Below are positions 9,612-19,012 of a DNA stretch of 64,000 bases, one piece after another. Position numbers and translations under genes: made by a program. Within the stretch, counting starts at the first letter, position 1. Every line of letters starts with the position of its first letter. This DNA is from Mobilitalea sibirica (GTDB lineage Bacteria; Bacillota; Clostridia; Lachnospirales; Lachnospiraceae). The notes under the pieces are model-generated. The model ran no database searches and was not told the DNA's origin. It saw nothing but the letters and a program-made list of their open reading frames with translations. The stretch spans positions 62,001-126,000 of the forward strand of contig NZ_JAEAGR010000004.1 in the NCBI RefSeq assembly GCF_015999265.1, in the 5' to 3' direction.

Positions 9612-9833
9612 TTAAGCCTCCCTCATTTGTATGGAATCCGCTATTTTTTTGCCCACAGCTAATCTGCTTCCCCGTACCATAAAAATAACAGAGCCGCCAC
9701 GGTTTCGATTTAAAAGTTTTATTTTAGTACCTCTGGTTAAGCCCAGAGCTTCTAACCTTCGAACCGTAACCTTATCAAGCTCCAATGAATTTACCATATA
9801 GGTATAACCTATTGTTGCATTCAATAATGTCAT
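9612..9833 (-). CDS. feoA: Ferrous iron transport protein A (SH3-like)
   Basis: 73-residue protein of the FeoA family, a small cytoplasmic SH3-like beta-barrel thought to modulate FeoB. Family features are the hydrophobic run TVRRLEALGLTRGTKIKLLNRN, then SVIFMVRGSRLAVGKKIADSI at the C-terminus. A GAGGAA site precedes the ATG at 9833. It is first in the feo operon and ends one base before feoB. The promoter and operator lie 50-105 bases upstream. Confidence 0.93.
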   Translation of the reverse strand: MTLLNATIGYTYMVNSLELDKVTVRRLEALGLTRGTKIKLLNRNRGGSVIFMVRGSRLAVGKKIADSIQMREA

Positions 9834-9882
9834 CTAATATTCCTCACGTTCCATAAGTAGTTTTAATTCAACATTAGTTAAT

Positions 9883-9897
9883 TGATAATAATTATCA
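9883..9897. promoter_or_regulatory. Fur-type operator of the feo operon
   Basis: Perfect 7-1-7 palindrome TGATAATAATTATCA, matching the classical Fur-box core. It lies just downstream of the feo -10 element, over the expected transcription start. A Fur-family repressor bound with iron is the expected ligand (inference from the family). Confidence 0.88.
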
Positions 9898-9908
9898 TTT
9901 GCTATACC

Positions 9909-9937
9909 ATTATAATCATATTGATTTCTTTTGTCAA
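9909..9937 (-). promoter_or_regulatory. Sigma-A promoter of feoAB
   Basis: On the minus strand TTGACA (9937-9932), 17-base spacer, TATAAT (9914-9909): a full consensus promoter. The start would fall near 9902, next to the Fur-type palindrome. Confidence 0.9.
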
Positions 9938-9992
9938 CTATGCATTCTATTAAATATATATTAATCTTTTATTCCAATTACTTATAAAATGA

Positions 9993-10038
9993 AAACATTA
10001 GCCCTTCTCCTAAGAGTGTGCGAGAAGGGCCAATGTTT
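9993..10038 (-). terminator. Terminator downstream of queH
   Basis: Arms 9993-10009 and 10022-10038 pair (AAACATTAGCCCTTCTC with GAGAAGGGCCAATGTTT), with T-rich flanks in both directions. About 77 bases past the queH stop. Confidence 0.8.
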
Positions 10039-10114
10039 CTCTTTTCTAAAATCTTTATTTGTAAAACTCTATTTTTATTAATATATATCTCTTGATCTCT
10101 CTAATTTCATCATT

Positions 10115-10744
10115 CTAATTCGTTTCAGTTTCATCCTGCTTTTGCTGCCTTTGGGAATAGATACATCCGCAATAATCCTGCCGATAAAGGCCATAATCCT
10201 TGGATAGTTCAATCGACCGCTTATATCCATTCTTTTTCTTAAAATCAGAAGGAAGATATTCTACCCCATATTCTGCTGCAACCTTTTTACCAATCTCATT
10301 TAATTTTTCTGCATTTTTATGAGGGCTGATGGATAAGGTTGTAGTGAAATAATCATATCTACCTTCCTTAGCCATTTCACCGGCTTCCCTAAGTCTCATC
10401 TCATAACATAAAAAACAACGCTTTCCACCCTCCGGTTCTCTTTCATAGCCTTTGATGAATTGATAATACTCCTTAGGGTTATATACCCCTTGTTCAAATC
10501 TCACAGGATATTTATACTTCATCGCGTTAATCAGATTCTTCTGTTCTTCTACCCTTCTCGAATATTCTTTCTCCGGGTAGATATTAGGATTATAGTAAAA
10601 AACTGTGATTGCAAAATAATTAGAAAGGTACTCTAAAACATAGCTACTGCAGGGAGCGCAACAACTATGAATCAGAAGTTTTAAAGGACCCTTTGAAGGG
10701 TCCATATTTTCAATTATCTGATCCAATTCTTTTTGATAATTCAT
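10115..10744 (-). CDS. queH: Epoxyqueuosine reductase QueH
   Basis: QueH/DUF208 family enzyme of the last step of queuosine tRNA modification (reduction of epoxyqueuosine). Conserved cysteine motifs are visible: SCCAPCSSYVLEYL near the N-terminus, GGKRCFLCYEMRL in the middle and YRQDYCGCIYS near the C-terminus, with FTTTLSISPHKN between. These Cys ligate an iron-sulfur cluster and a metal site in the family. The frame is open to 10801, but GGAG lies seven bases before ATG 10744 (MNYQKELDQII), giving about 209 residues. It is eight bases from the receiver-protein stop if the longer start is used, otherwise 68. Confidence 0.92.
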   Translation of the reverse strand: MNYQKELDQIIENMDPSKGPLKLLIHSCCAPCSSYVLEYLSNYFAITVFYYNPNIYPEKEYSRRVEEQKNLINAMKYKYPVRFEQGVYNPKEYYQFIKGYEREPEGGKRCFLCYEMRLREAGEMAKEGRYDYFTTTLSISPHKNAEKLNEIGKKVAAEYGVEYLPSDFKKKNGYKRSIELSKDYGLYRQDYCGCIYSQRQQKQDETETN

Positions 10745-10812
10745 AGTAACTCTCCATGGCGTCGTTTTGGTTTTTTCATATCCATTAGAAACACAAATCA
10801 TGAAAGATTTCC

Positions 10813-11205
10813 TTAGATTAATTCAAGCTTTCGTAGAACATTTTCAAATTTCTCTTGGTCAATAGGCTTTCCTGCATAAGCCGTACAGCCAAGTTCGAAT
10901 GCCTTCGTTACATTACGGCCTTCATTCAGGGCAGTTGTCATAATGATTTTTGCTCTTCTATCCTCCGATATACCCTTAGAAAATTCGATTTCACGTATAG
11001 CTTTTAAGGCCTGATACCCATCCAAAACAGGCATCATAATATCCAAGCAAATCAGATCATATCCTTCATTGGCTTCCAAAGCCATAGTAAATGCCTCAAC
11101 CGCTTCCGCCCCATCTACTGTAACGTCGCATTCTCCATGTTTTGACAAAAACCTCAACATGAATTTTCTGCTAGCAAAATCATCCTCAGCTATTAAAATT
11201 CTCAT
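10813..11205 (-). CDS. Stand-alone CheY-like response regulator receiver
   Basis: Single receiver domain of 130 residues with no output domain. The phosphorylation machinery is complete: acidic pair E7-D8-D9, acceptor D55 (LICLDIMMP), Thr 90/91 (IIMTTAL) and Lys 113 (AGKPID). The frame is open to 11298, but a GGGAGG ten bases before ATG 11205 and the motif MRILIAEDD argue for the shorter protein. Its partner kinase is not next to it. An Hpt-like protein without the active His is encoded far away at 52837, and any link between them is speculation. Confidence 0.85.
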   Translation of the reverse strand: MRILIAEDDFASRKFMLRFLSKHGECDVTVDGAEAVEAFTMALEANEGYDLICLDIMMPVLDGYQALKAIREIEFSKGISEDRRAKIIMTTALNEGRNVTKAFELGCTAYAGKPIDQEKFENVLRKLELI

Positions 11206-11321
11206 ATCCAAGTGCCCTCCCAGCCTTTTATCAATTTCTGTCGTCAATTTAATAATAAAACAATTACTGCGCAATAGATAGGGGGAAATTTGTATCATTT
11301 ACTACATAATGCAATAATTTG

Positions 11322-12389
11322 TCATTTTGCACTATCTATAAATAATTCTTTTAAGCATTCTATTAGTTGTTTCATTTCTTCATTCGTTCCGATGGATATT
11401 CGTAGATAATTATCAATTCTCGGAAGATTAAAATATCGAACATAGATATGCTTTTCCCTAAGGGCATTTAATATCTCCTTTGCAGGCATATTAGGATGGG
11501 ATGCAAATATAAAATTCGCTCCTGACTTAGGAAAATGAAATCCCATGGATATTAAAGCCTCTTCGGTTTTTTCTCTGGTACTTATTATTTTTGTAATACA
11601 CTCTCGAAAATATTCGTCGTCTTTCACAGCTTCCACTCCGGCGATAATGGATGTCGTGTTCATTGTATAGGAGTTAAATGAGTATTTCACATCATTTAAT
11701 GCTTTTATCAGCTTTGGATTACCCATCGCATAACCAATACGCATTCCGGCCATTGATCGAGATTTGGAAAAGGTCTGCACCACAATAAGATTATCATAGT
11801 GATTAATTAATTCTAAGGCTGACCTTCCTGCAAAATCTATATAAGCTTCATCGATAATAACAATAACATCCTGGTTATGTCTTAGTATATCCTCAAGGGT
11901 AGTAAGATTCTCATAAATTCCGGTAGGTGCATTGGGATTCGCAATTATGATACCACCGTTTTCTTTATAGTAATCTTCCTTCTGAATGCGAAAATCATCG
12001 GTTAAGCCTATTGTTTCATAGGGTATATGAAACAGATCACACCATACAGGGTAGAAGGAATATGTGATATCCGGAAATAAAACTGGTTTTTTCGAATTAA
12101 AAAAGGCCATAAATGCCATAGCTAAAACATCGTCCGAGCCTACACCAACAAAAACCTGATCCTTCTCCAGCTGATAAAACCTTGCCAACTCCTCCACCAA
12201 TAAGCCTATGGTAGGGTCAGGATAAAGTCTGAGTCTGTCAAAATCCAGGTTTTGAAGCGCCCTTTTAACTCCCGGTGCTGGTGGGTAGGGATTTTCATTT
12301 GTATTTAATTTGATCATATCTTTATGATTAGGTTGTTCACCCGGTACATAAGGAACAACTCTTTTGATATTCTTTTCCCAAGGTTTCAT
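11322..12389 (-). CDS. hisC: Histidinol-phosphate aminotransferase-type enzyme
   Basis: Fold-type I PLP aminotransferase, 355 residues, of the HisC subfamily: KLNTNENPYPPAPGV at the N-terminus, NPNAPTGIY, DEAYIDFAG, and the PLP-lysine segment TFSKSRSMAGMRIGYAMG. The C-terminal Arg region is YLRISIGTNEEM. HisC converts imidazole-acetol phosphate to histidinol phosphate. No other his gene is nearby, so a relative such as aromatic aminotransferase or threonine-phosphate decarboxylase cannot be fully excluded. An isolated hisC is common in Clostridia. Confidence 0.82.
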   Translation of the reverse strand: MKPWEKNIKRVVPYVPGEQPNHKDMIKLNTNENPYPPAPGVKRALQNLDFDRLRLYPDPTIGLLVEELARFYQLEKDQVFVGVGSDDVLAMAFMAFFNSKKPVLFPDITYSFYPVWCDLFHIPYETIGLTDDFRIQKEDYYKENGGIIIANPNAPTGIYENLTTLEDILRHNQDVIVIIDEAYIDFAGRSALELINHYDNLIVVQTFSKSRSMAGMRIGYAMGNPKLIKALNDVKYSFNSYTMNTTSIIAGVEAVKDDEYFRECITKIISTREKTEEALISMGFHFPKSGANFIFASHPNMPAKEILNALREKHIYVRYFNLPRIDNYLRISIGTNEEMKQLIECLKELFIDSAK

Positions 12390-12643
12390 ATTGATTTCTT
12401 ATACAACGCTATAAGGTTATATATTCCTTTCTATATTATAATGGATATAATGCATAAAAAAACTTTAACCTCGTCACTGTACTTATTTTTAAGATAGTTT
12501 ACTTCTACTTTAGTCTGTATAAACATATAAAAGCTTCACTTAAATATAGCGTCCTTACTAATATGCTTTTATATGTGCACTATGTATGATAGGAAAAACC
12601 AATCTTAATTAAAATATGTAGGAATGATACCGGTGATACACAA
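12390..12643. other. Intergenic region with a weak AT-rich hairpin
   Basis: Holds arms ACATATAAAAGC (12523-12534) and its complement at 12565-12576. This is a possible but AT-rich terminator for the aminotransferase gene to the right. A TATAAT-like box near 12433-12440 could serve hisC. No gene was seen. Confidence 0.45.
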
Positions 12644-13837
12644 CTATTTCATAATCCCATATTCCTGTGCCAGCTTCTTAAAGCCGGGAAGCGCCCGCTC
12701 GATCATGGAATAATCTACACAGTACGCAATTCTGCAATAACCGGGGCATCCAAAGGAGGAACCGGGTACAATTAATATATTATGCTTCTTTGCTGCCTGA
12801 GCAAATGCTTTTTCATCCTCTTCTAAGGCTTTTACAAAAAGATAGAAAGCCCCTTGAGGCTTAACACATTGATAGCCATAGGAAATCAGACTGTTATAAA
12901 TCAGTTCTCGATTTCGATTGTAAATTTCTAAATCCACACTTGAATCCAGACATTTTGCCACTGCTCTTTGAATTAAAGATGGTGCGTTAACATATCCTAA
13001 GATACGATTTGCGACGTTGGCAGCACCTATTACATTCTCATAATCATCCACTTCATTCGGAATAACCAGATATCCAATGCGTTCTCCTGGTAGAGATAAG
13101 GATTTACTGAATGAATAACCTACAATTGTATTCCTGTAATATTTTGTCAGATAGGGAACATCGATTCCGTCATAAGCTAATTCACGGTAAGGTTCATCCG
13201 ATATCAGATAAATTGAGATACCAAATTCTTTTTGCTTTTTATTTAAAATCTCGGCCAGTTTCAATATGGTTTGTTCTGAATAAACCACACCGGTCGGATT
13301 ATTTGGTGAATTAATGATCACTGCCTTGGTTTTCTTTGATATCAGTTGTTCAAACTCATCCAAGTTCGGTTGAAAATCAACGGTGTTTGGAGGTACAACC
13401 GTCAATTTCCCGTCAAAATTACTTACATAATTACGATATTCTCCAAAAAACGGAGCAAATGTCAATACTTCTTCATTTGGATTTAATAGAGTTTTTAATA
13501 TCACATTCAAACCACCGGCTGCACCAACCGTCATAATAATATTGTCTTTATTAAAATCAGTTTCAAATCTTTTATTAAGATTTTCTGATACTTTTTCTCT
13601 AACATCCTCATAACCGGAATTGTTCATGTATCCGTGGACCATACTGGGACTTTCTTCATTAAGCACCTGTAACAATGCTTCTTTAATCTCAACCGGCGGC
13701 TCAACACTTGGATTACCCAGACTAAAATCATATACATTCTCGGCACCATATATACCTGCCAGACGTTTTCCCTCTTCAAACATTGATCGAATAACTGAAC
13801 TATTCTTAACCAAATCTACCATCTTTTCTGATATCAT
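12644..13837 (-). CDS. Pyridoxal-phosphate aminotransferase, class I/II (AspC-like)
   Basis: PLP-dependent aminotransferase of about 397 residues. Family features are FSLGNPSVEPP, GAAGGLNVILKTLL, the substrate/PLP segment NSPNNPTGVVYS, SDEPYRELAYDG, the catalytic-Lys motif SFSKSLSLPGERIGYLV and the C-terminal RIAYCVD. It most resembles clostridial enzymes annotated as pyridoxal phosphate-dependent aminotransferase, similar to aspartate/aromatic aminotransferases. The substrate is not assigned. ATG 13837 has AGAGG six bases upstream and is preferred to the in-frame ATG at 13870. It appears monocistronic, flanked by AT-rich non-coding DNA on both sides. Confidence 0.88.
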   Translation of the reverse strand: MISEKMVDLVKNSSVIRSMFEEGKRLAGIYGAENVYDFSLGNPSVEPPVEIKEALLQVLNEESPSMVHGYMNNSGYEDVREKVSENLNKRFETDFNKDNIIMTVGAAGGLNVILKTLLNPNEEVLTFAPFFGEYRNYVSNFDGKLTVVPPNTVDFQPNLDEFEQLISKKTKAVIINSPNNPTGVVYSEQTILKLAEILNKKQKEFGISIYLISDEPYRELAYDGIDVPYLTKYYRNTIVGYSFSKSLSLPGERIGYLVIPNEVDDYENVIGAANVANRILGYVNAPSLIQRAVAKCLDSSVDLEIYNRNRELIYNSLISYGYQCVKPQGAFYLFVKALEEDEKAFAQAAKKHNILIVPGSSFGCPGYCRIAYCVDYSMIERALPGFKKLAQEYGIMK

Positions 13838-14344
13838 CGTATACCTCTTTCCCGGATATTCCCGTATCACCTAATTTTTGGAGTAAAGTATAGCATACAA
13901 TTTTAGGGGAAGCAATAGGGAATGCGAAATTTTATGTAGTAACGTGACAAAGTGGCTAGGGGACGGAATCCAGGCAGCGGCTTCCTAGTTGAATTTACAA
14001 TATCTCTTTTCTAGCAACACTATACTTCAATTTTTCACTCGGATCTGTCTGGCGCTGTGTATTGGCCTCCTTGCCAAACACACCTGAAATGTCCATCCAT
14101 GGACATTTCCCAGACATGACCGTTCAAAATCTTAGTAAGTGTTACTATAAAAAGAATATATGAATTCAAATATGTAAGTCATACCCGGGTACCTGTCTTC
14201 AAAAATCTATCATTTATAAAAGTAATAAAAAGTTTTGTACTATATTTAGATTGATACTTTATTTATAAAATAAAAATCCTTACAACTAGGTATCCATTAA
14301 TAATGTCTTTCCTCATCCATTACTATTATGCTACCTTGTGACGT
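13838..14344. other. Intergenic region carrying dispersed repeat copy A
   Basis: About 500 bases without a credible gene. The main content is the structured repeat at 14016-14143. Outside it are AT-rich stretches and a CCCGGGTACC block (14184-14193) that has a counterpart (GGGGTACC) beside copy B. Confidence 0.6.
14016..14143. repeat. Dispersed structured repeat, copy A (three-way junction)
   Basis: Outer stem AACACT 14016-14021 with AGTGTT 14138-14143. Closing stem TGTCTGG 14046-14052 with CCAGACA 14110-14116. Inside are hairpin 1 (GTGT, bulged A, TTGGC, loop CTCCTT, GCCAA, ACAC; 14057-14081) and hairpin 2 (GAAATGTCC with GGACATTTC; 14086-14109). Copy B at 26880-27015 has the same layout with compensated base-pair changes. 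Confidence 0.85.
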
Positions 14345-14436
14345 AAAAAAGGCTGTCACAGGGTGTAGGTTAACGTTGATGTCGGCGGTATTGAGTTTAT
14401 ATACCGTTATCAGCGTGAACCGTACCTGTGGCAGCC
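14345..14436 (-). terminator. Long hairpin terminator of the cytidylate-kinase-like gene
   Basis: Arms 14351-14362 (GGCTGTCACAGG) and 14425-14436 (CCTGTGGCAGCC) pair with one G-U. The stem continues inside. On the minus strand it is followed by six T (14350-14345). It lies 17 bases after the stop at 14453. Confidence 0.88.
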
Positions 14437-14452
14437 CTATCTTTATACAGAA

Positions 14453-15073
14453 TTATCGAAACCGAATATCCAGATAGGATTTTACAATTTCCACACACTT
14501 TTGAAAGCCCAGTTGGCTGCTGTTCAGACATAAATCATAATTTTTTGCATCCTCCCAGTTTCTTCCAGTGTAATATTTATAGTATTCTGCCCGATGCTTA
14601 TCAATCGATGCAATTTGCTTTTCAATGTCCTTTTCTGGTTTTCCTGTCATTTCCTTCAAGGTCTTAATGCAATCCGTAAGAGGTGCATGAACAAATACCT
14701 TGATAACATTATCGTAATCCTTAAGAACAAAATCCGCACAACGACCAACAATAACACAGGACTCTGTCTCTGCCAGCTCCTTAATGATTTTTGCCTGATA
14801 ATTAAATAAATTATCATTTGATACAAAATCATCACTGTCCGGAGGTATCAGTTCCCCTTTATAGACATTGCTTGCAATACGAAACAAAAGACTTTTCTTC
14901 AGCTTTTCATCTGCTTTCGCAAACAGCTGCTCATTGATACCACTGTCATCCGAAGCCAATCTAAGTAGTTCCCTATCATAATAGTGGACACCCAGTTCTT
15001 CCGAAAGCATCTTACCGATGGTCCTACCACCACTTCCATAGCCTCTTGCAATTGTAATAACATATTTTTTCAT
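14453..15073 (-). CDS. Cytidylate kinase-like family protein
   Basis: About 206 residues starting MKKYVITIARGYGSGGRTIGKMLSE. The glycine-rich nucleotide-binding loop is ARGYGSGGRTIG, with YYDRELLRLAS next and VIVGRCADFVL in the middle. This family (cytidylate kinase-like 2) is common in Lachnospiraceae and distinct from the housekeeping Cmk. Its real substrate is unknown. The ATG at 15073 has GGGAGG nine bases upstream; the longer TTG start at 15082 overlaps that site. It lies 116 bases after livF with no terminator between, so it may be read through from the liv operon. It ends in a strong terminator. Confidence 0.83.
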   Translation of the reverse strand: MKKYVITIARGYGSGGRTIGKMLSEELGVHYYDRELLRLASDDSGINEQLFAKADEKLKKSLLFRIASNVYKGELIPPDSDDFVSNDNLFNYQAKIIKELAETESCVIVGRCADFVLKDYDNVIKVFVHAPLTDCIKTLKEMTGKPEKDIEKQIASIDKHRAEYYKYYTGRNWEDAKNYDLCLNSSQLGFQKCVEIVKSYLDIRFR

Positions 15074-15198
15074 AAAAACCAACCTCCCTGATCTAATTCA
15101 AGAGTTTTAGTCTTAAACAAATGAAGCCAACTAACCTGTATGTCATATCTGCATTATTCGAAGGTTCTTATTCGATACAGTTTCCACTGCTCTATAAA

Positions 15199-15951
15199 TC
15201 ACTCACCTAAATATGCTTTCTTTACGGATTCATCATTCATAAGTTCTTTCGCATCACCCTCTAATACAATATTACCTGTTTCTAATACATATGCTCGGTT
15301 AGCAATCGATAATGCTTTTTTCGCATTCTGTTCCACTAATAATACAGTGGTGCCACTCTTGCTAATCTCTTTTATAATATCGAATATTTCCTCAACCAAT
15401 ATAGGGGAAAGTCCCATGGAAGGCTCATCCATCAGAATTATTCTCGGATGAGACATCAAAGCTCTTCCCATAGCCAGCATTTGTTGCTCTCCGCCGCTTA
15501 AGGTACCTGCCACTTGGTTTTTTCTCTCTTCCAGACGGGGAAAACGTTTATATACCTTTTTTAGGGTCTGTTCCATCTCTTCTTTATCATTTCTGGTATA
15601 GGCACCCATCTTCAGATTTTCCAGTACTGTTAATTGTGAAAATATTCTTCTTCCTTCCGGAACATGTGCCATCCCTAAAGATACAATCTTATGGGCAGGG
15701 GTTTTTCTTAAATTAACGGTTTCTGTTACAATATCTTTATCGTTCATACCAGTTTTCGGTACTTCAAATTCTATACTGCCGCTCTTTACCGGTACCAAAC
15801 CGGTAATCGCATGAAGTATTGTTGTTTTACCGGCTCCGTTCGCTCCAATTAAAGCTATAACCTCACCAGCATTTACTTCAAAGCTGATTCCTTTAATGGC
15901 TTGAATAACTCCATAATAAACCTGTAAATCAGTTACCTTTAACAAAGCCAT
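15199..15951 (-). CDS. livF: Branched-chain amino acid ABC transporter ATP-binding protein LivF
   Basis: 250-residue ABC ATPase: Walker A GANGAGKTT, Q-loop region, LivF-type HVPEGRRIFSQLTVLENL, signature LSGGEQQML, Walker B ILMDEPSMGLSP and a downstream H-loop-like VEQNAKKAL. LivF pairs with LivG to power the LivH/LivM channel. AGGAGG precedes the ATG at 15951. Last of the five liv genes, 58 bases after livG. Confidence 0.95.
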   Translation of the reverse strand: MALLKVTDLQVYYGVIQAIKGISFEVNAGEVIALIGANGAGKTTILHAITGLVPVKSGSIEFEVPKTGMNDKDIVTETVNLRKTPAHKIVSLGMAHVPEGRRIFSQLTVLENLKMGAYTRNDKEEMEQTLKKVYKRFPRLEERKNQVAGTLSGGEQQMLAMGRALMSHPRIILMDEPSMGLSPILVEEIFDIIKEISKSGTTVLLVEQNAKKALSIANRAYVLETGNIVLEGDAKELMNDESVKKAYLGE

Positions 15952-16009
15952 AATAATCCTCCTAACCTATTTACCTGTACTTTTGTCAGCCAGGCTTACT
16001 ATCTTTGTG

Positions 16010-16768
16010 TTATTCGCCAAGATAAGCAGTGATTACCGCCGGGTCATTTAATACCTCTTCCGGGGTTCCATTCGCCAATTCCGTACCAAAGTTTAATACT
16101 AATATCTGTTCACATATCCCAGATACCAGCTTCATATCATGTTCAATCAAAAGAATTGTAATATCGAATTTATCACGAATTAATCGGATTGTATCCATCA
16201 GTTCTGCTGTTTCATTGGGGTTCATTCCTGCAGCCGGTTCATCCAATAATAACAGTTTAGGTCTTGTTGCAAGAGCCCTTGCTATCTCCAGCTTACGTTG
16301 CTTACCATAGGGTAAATTGGATGCCAGATAGTTTTCTTCTTTATCCAGATCAAACACCTTTAGTATTTCTCTAGCGGTTTTATTCATCTGCCTTTCTTTA
16401 CTGTAGTATAACGGTAATCTCATAATTCCTGCTAATAAAGAATATTTTTCATGATTATGGAGTGCTGCTTTTACATTATCAAGCACACTCATGTTTTTAA
16501 ACAATCGAATATTTTGAAATGTTCTTCCAATTCCGGCCATACTTATCTCAGCCGTACTTTTTCCAACGATACTTACACCATCCAGTAATATTGTTCCGTC
16601 CGTTGGCTGATATACGCCGGTCAGAAGATTAAATATGGTTGTTTTTCCTGCACCGTTAGGACCGATCAAGCCAAAGAGCTGGCCTTTTTTTATGCTTAAA
16701 TTAACTTCATCAACAGCCCGTAATCCACCAAACGATATACCTAAATTTTTAACTTCCAACAAAGCCAT
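16010..16768 (-). CDS. livG: Branched-chain amino acid ABC transporter ATP-binding protein LivG
   Basis: ABC ATPase with Walker [10 protein letters not shown], the LivG-type [21 protein letters not shown], signature [16 protein letters not shown], Walker [13 protein letters not shown] and H-loop LIEHDMKLV. An upstream in-frame ATG at 16825 would overlap livM, but GGAGG sits seven bases before ATG 16768 ([15 protein letters not shown]). That start gives 252 residues, the usual LivG length. Second ATPase of the Liv importer. Confidence 0.95.
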   Translation of the reverse strand: MALLEVKNLGISFGGLRAVDEVNLSIKKGQLFGLIGPNGAGKTTIFNLLTGVYQPTDGTILLDGVSIVGKSTAEISMAGIGRTFQNIRLFKNMSVLDNVKAALHNHEKYSLLAGIMRLPLYYSKERQMNKTAREILKVFDLDKEENYLASNLPYGKQRKLEIARALATRPKLLLLDEPAAGMNPNETAELMDTIRLIRDKFDITILLIEHDMKLVSGICEQILVLNFGTELANGTPEEVLNDPAVITAYLGE

Positions 16769-16817
16769 AACCGATCCTCCTAGCTTTTTATGTGAAATCC
16801 ATTTTCCTTTATTGATA

Positions 16818-17912
16818 CTACTCACTTACTTGTTCTTTTTTAAATATCTTGGATAATAAATTATTCCCCTGTAAACGTGACTTCCATGTAGAATGATTAA
16901 TTAACATAATTGCGATAAGTACTATTGCGTACATTAACATTCTGTAATTACGAATAGGACGTAAAACTTCAGGTAGTAATGTAAGAATGGTAGCGGCTAT
17001 GATAGAACCTTTAATGCTTCCCATTCCTCCCAGTACAACAAAAACCAATATATTAATGGATCTGTTATAATCATAATCCACAGGCTTAATGCTGGATAAA
17101 TTATGTCCGTTAATTACTCCGGCCACTCCGGCGAAAAATGCACCAATAACAAAGGCCATGGTTTTATATCTGCTCACCTTGATACCGATGGATTCTGCCG
17201 CAATATGATTATCACGGATGGAAGTTATAATTCTTCCTTGTCTGGAATTAACCAAATTCACAACAACTATAATTGAAATCACAGCTGCGATATAAATCCA
17301 GGTATAATTTGCATAGGTCTCAATTCCCGACAGACCCATGGCACCTTTTTTGACAATTAATTCTCCGGCTTTATCCTTACCGGCCGGCAGGGATAAGGTA
17401 TTAATGATAGAACGGATAATTTCGGTAAAGGCCAAGGTAACGATAGCCAGATAATCTCCCCGCAACCGAAGTACCGGGATACCAATCAGAAAACCAAAAA
17501 CTGCTGCCATAATACCACCAACAATAATAGCCAAGAAAAACTCGATATTCCCCGGCAAGTTCATATTTAAGGTGAAAATTGCTCCGGTAAATGCACCGAT
17601 TGACATAAAGCCTGCATGACCCAAACTTAATTCACCAAGAAAGCCGACTACCAGATTAAGGGATACCGCTAGAATTATATTGGCTCCAATCGGTACGATC
17701 AGCGATTTAAACTGCCTGTTTAATCTATACTCTACCAAATAAGCCAGAAGGAAATAGCCTGCAATAATGCACAACAAAATAACTAAATTTTTTATGTTAA
17801 AGGCACTTTTTGCTTCGGCTTTCTTTTCCTTTTGGATTGCATTCAAATTAACTTTTTCATTTTTTACAGAAATATTATGATTTATTTTTTGATTTGTATT
17901 ATTTTTCTTCAT
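16818..17912 (-). CDS. livM: Branched-chain amino acid ABC transporter permease LivM
   Basis: Inner-membrane permease with about eight to nine transmembrane helices and the family segment [20 protein letters not shown]. The EAA-like cytoplasmic loop is [20 protein letters not shown], followed by GAMGLSGI. A polar, lysine- and asparagine-rich N-terminal extension of about 40 residues precedes the first helix. The frame opens at a TTG at 17933, but AGGTG before ATG 17912 supports the start MKKNNTNQK, seven bases after the livH stop. Confidence 0.94.
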   Translation of the reverse strand: MKKNNTNQKINHNISVKNEKVNLNAIQKEKKAEAKSAFNIKNLVILLCIIAGYFLLAYLVEYRLNRQFKSLIVPIGANIILAVSLNLVVGFLGELSLGHAGFMSIGAFTGAIFTLNMNLPGNIEFFLAIIVGGIMAAVFGFLIGIPVLRLRGDYLAIVTLAFTEIIRSIINTLSLPAGKDKAGELIVKKGAMGLSGIETYANYTWIYIAAVISIIVVVNLVNSRQGRIITSIRDNHIAAESIGIKVSRYKTMAFVIGAFFAGVAGVINGHNLSSIKPVDYDYNRSINILVFVVLGGMGSIKGSIIAATILTLLPEVLRPIRNYRMLMYAIVLIAIMLINHSTWKSRLQGNNLLSKIFKKEQVSE

Positions 17913-17919
17913 GGCACAC

Positions 17920-18798
17920 CTACACTTTCTCAATCCGTTTCTTACCGAGCAAACCGGATGGTTTCAGTAAGAGCACCAAAATCAGCACACCAAAAACAAT
18001 TGCATCTGAAACCTCTGTTGAGATATAGGCTTTCGCAGTGTTTTCGATAATTCCAAGTAACATTCCACCGAGCATGGCACCAGGTACATTACCGATCCCT
18101 CCAAGTACTGCAGCTACAAATGCCTTAATTCCTGGCAACGCACCCATAGTCGGTTTTAGGGACGGGTATTGGCTTAAGAATAAAATACCTGCAATTGCGG
18201 CTAAAGCAGATCCTATTGCAAAGGTTAAGGATATTGTTCTATTCACATTGATACCCATTAACTGAGCTGCACCTTTATCCTCTGATACAGCACGCATTGC
18301 ACTTCCGGCTTTCGTTTTATTAATAAATAGGGTTAAAATCGCCATACAAATAAATGTAACCACTAACGTTACAATCGTCAAACCTGATATTGATATGTTT
18401 CCAATATTAACTGCATCTACTTTGATGATGGTTCCAAAGGGAATTGGATTTGCCTTAAAAATCAATAATGATGCATTCTGTAAGAAAAAGCTTACACCAA
18501 TCGCTGTAATTAACACCGCAAGAGGCGGAGCCTTCCTAAGAGGCTTGTATGCAATTCGCTCAATCGTAATACCCAGTATTGCACAAAACCCGATGGTAAG
18601 TAAGATTGCCACTATAACCGGCATTTTCATAAGGACAATAAAAACATATAAAGCATAGGAACCTACCATGATAATATCACCATGAGCAAAATTTATCATT
18701 TTTGCAATACCATATACCATGGAATATCCCAATGCAATTAATGCATAAATACTACCTGCATTAAGTCCATTGATAAGTTGTCCAATAATATATTCCAC
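17920..18798 (-). CDS. livH: Branched-chain amino acid ABC transporter permease LivH
   Basis: Permease with about eight membrane helices: QLINGLNAGSIYALIALGYSMVYGI, MINFAHGDI, and the conserved ITAIGVSFFLQN and AAVLGGIGNVPGAMLGG segments. The frame opens with TTG at 18834, but AGAGGTG sits six bases before a GTG at 18798. The protein therefore probably starts at VEYIIGQLING (initiator Met), 292 residues. It is separated from livK by about 300 bases that include a hairpin. Confidence 0.93.
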   Translation of the reverse strand: MEYIIGQLINGLNAGSIYALIALGYSMVYGIAKMINFAHGDIIMVGSYALYVFIVLMKMPVIVAILLTIGFCAILGITIERIAYKPLRKAPPLAVLITAIGVSFFLQNASLLIFKANPIPFGTIIKVDAVNIGNISISGLTIVTLVVTFICMAILTLFINKTKAGSAMRAVSEDKGAAQLMGINVNRTISLTFAIGSALAAIAGILFLSQYPSLKPTMGALPGIKAFVAAVLGGIGNVPGAMLGGMLLGIIENTAKAYISTEVSDAIVFGVLILVLLLKPSGLLGKKRIEKV

Positions 18799-19012
18799 AA
18801 GTTTCACCTCTTTTTCCTTCTGTCTGTAAAGCAAAATCCAACTTTTTTATATCTAATAAATTGATATCTCTATTATAAATTAATTTTTTGATTAATACAA
18901 AACATTTTCTTTGTTGTTAAAAATCCTATTTATATTCGTATTCTGCTCATAAATCAACTAAGTTATATGCGTATCATAATATATAATTTTATTATTTTAA
19001 TATGCAATATAT

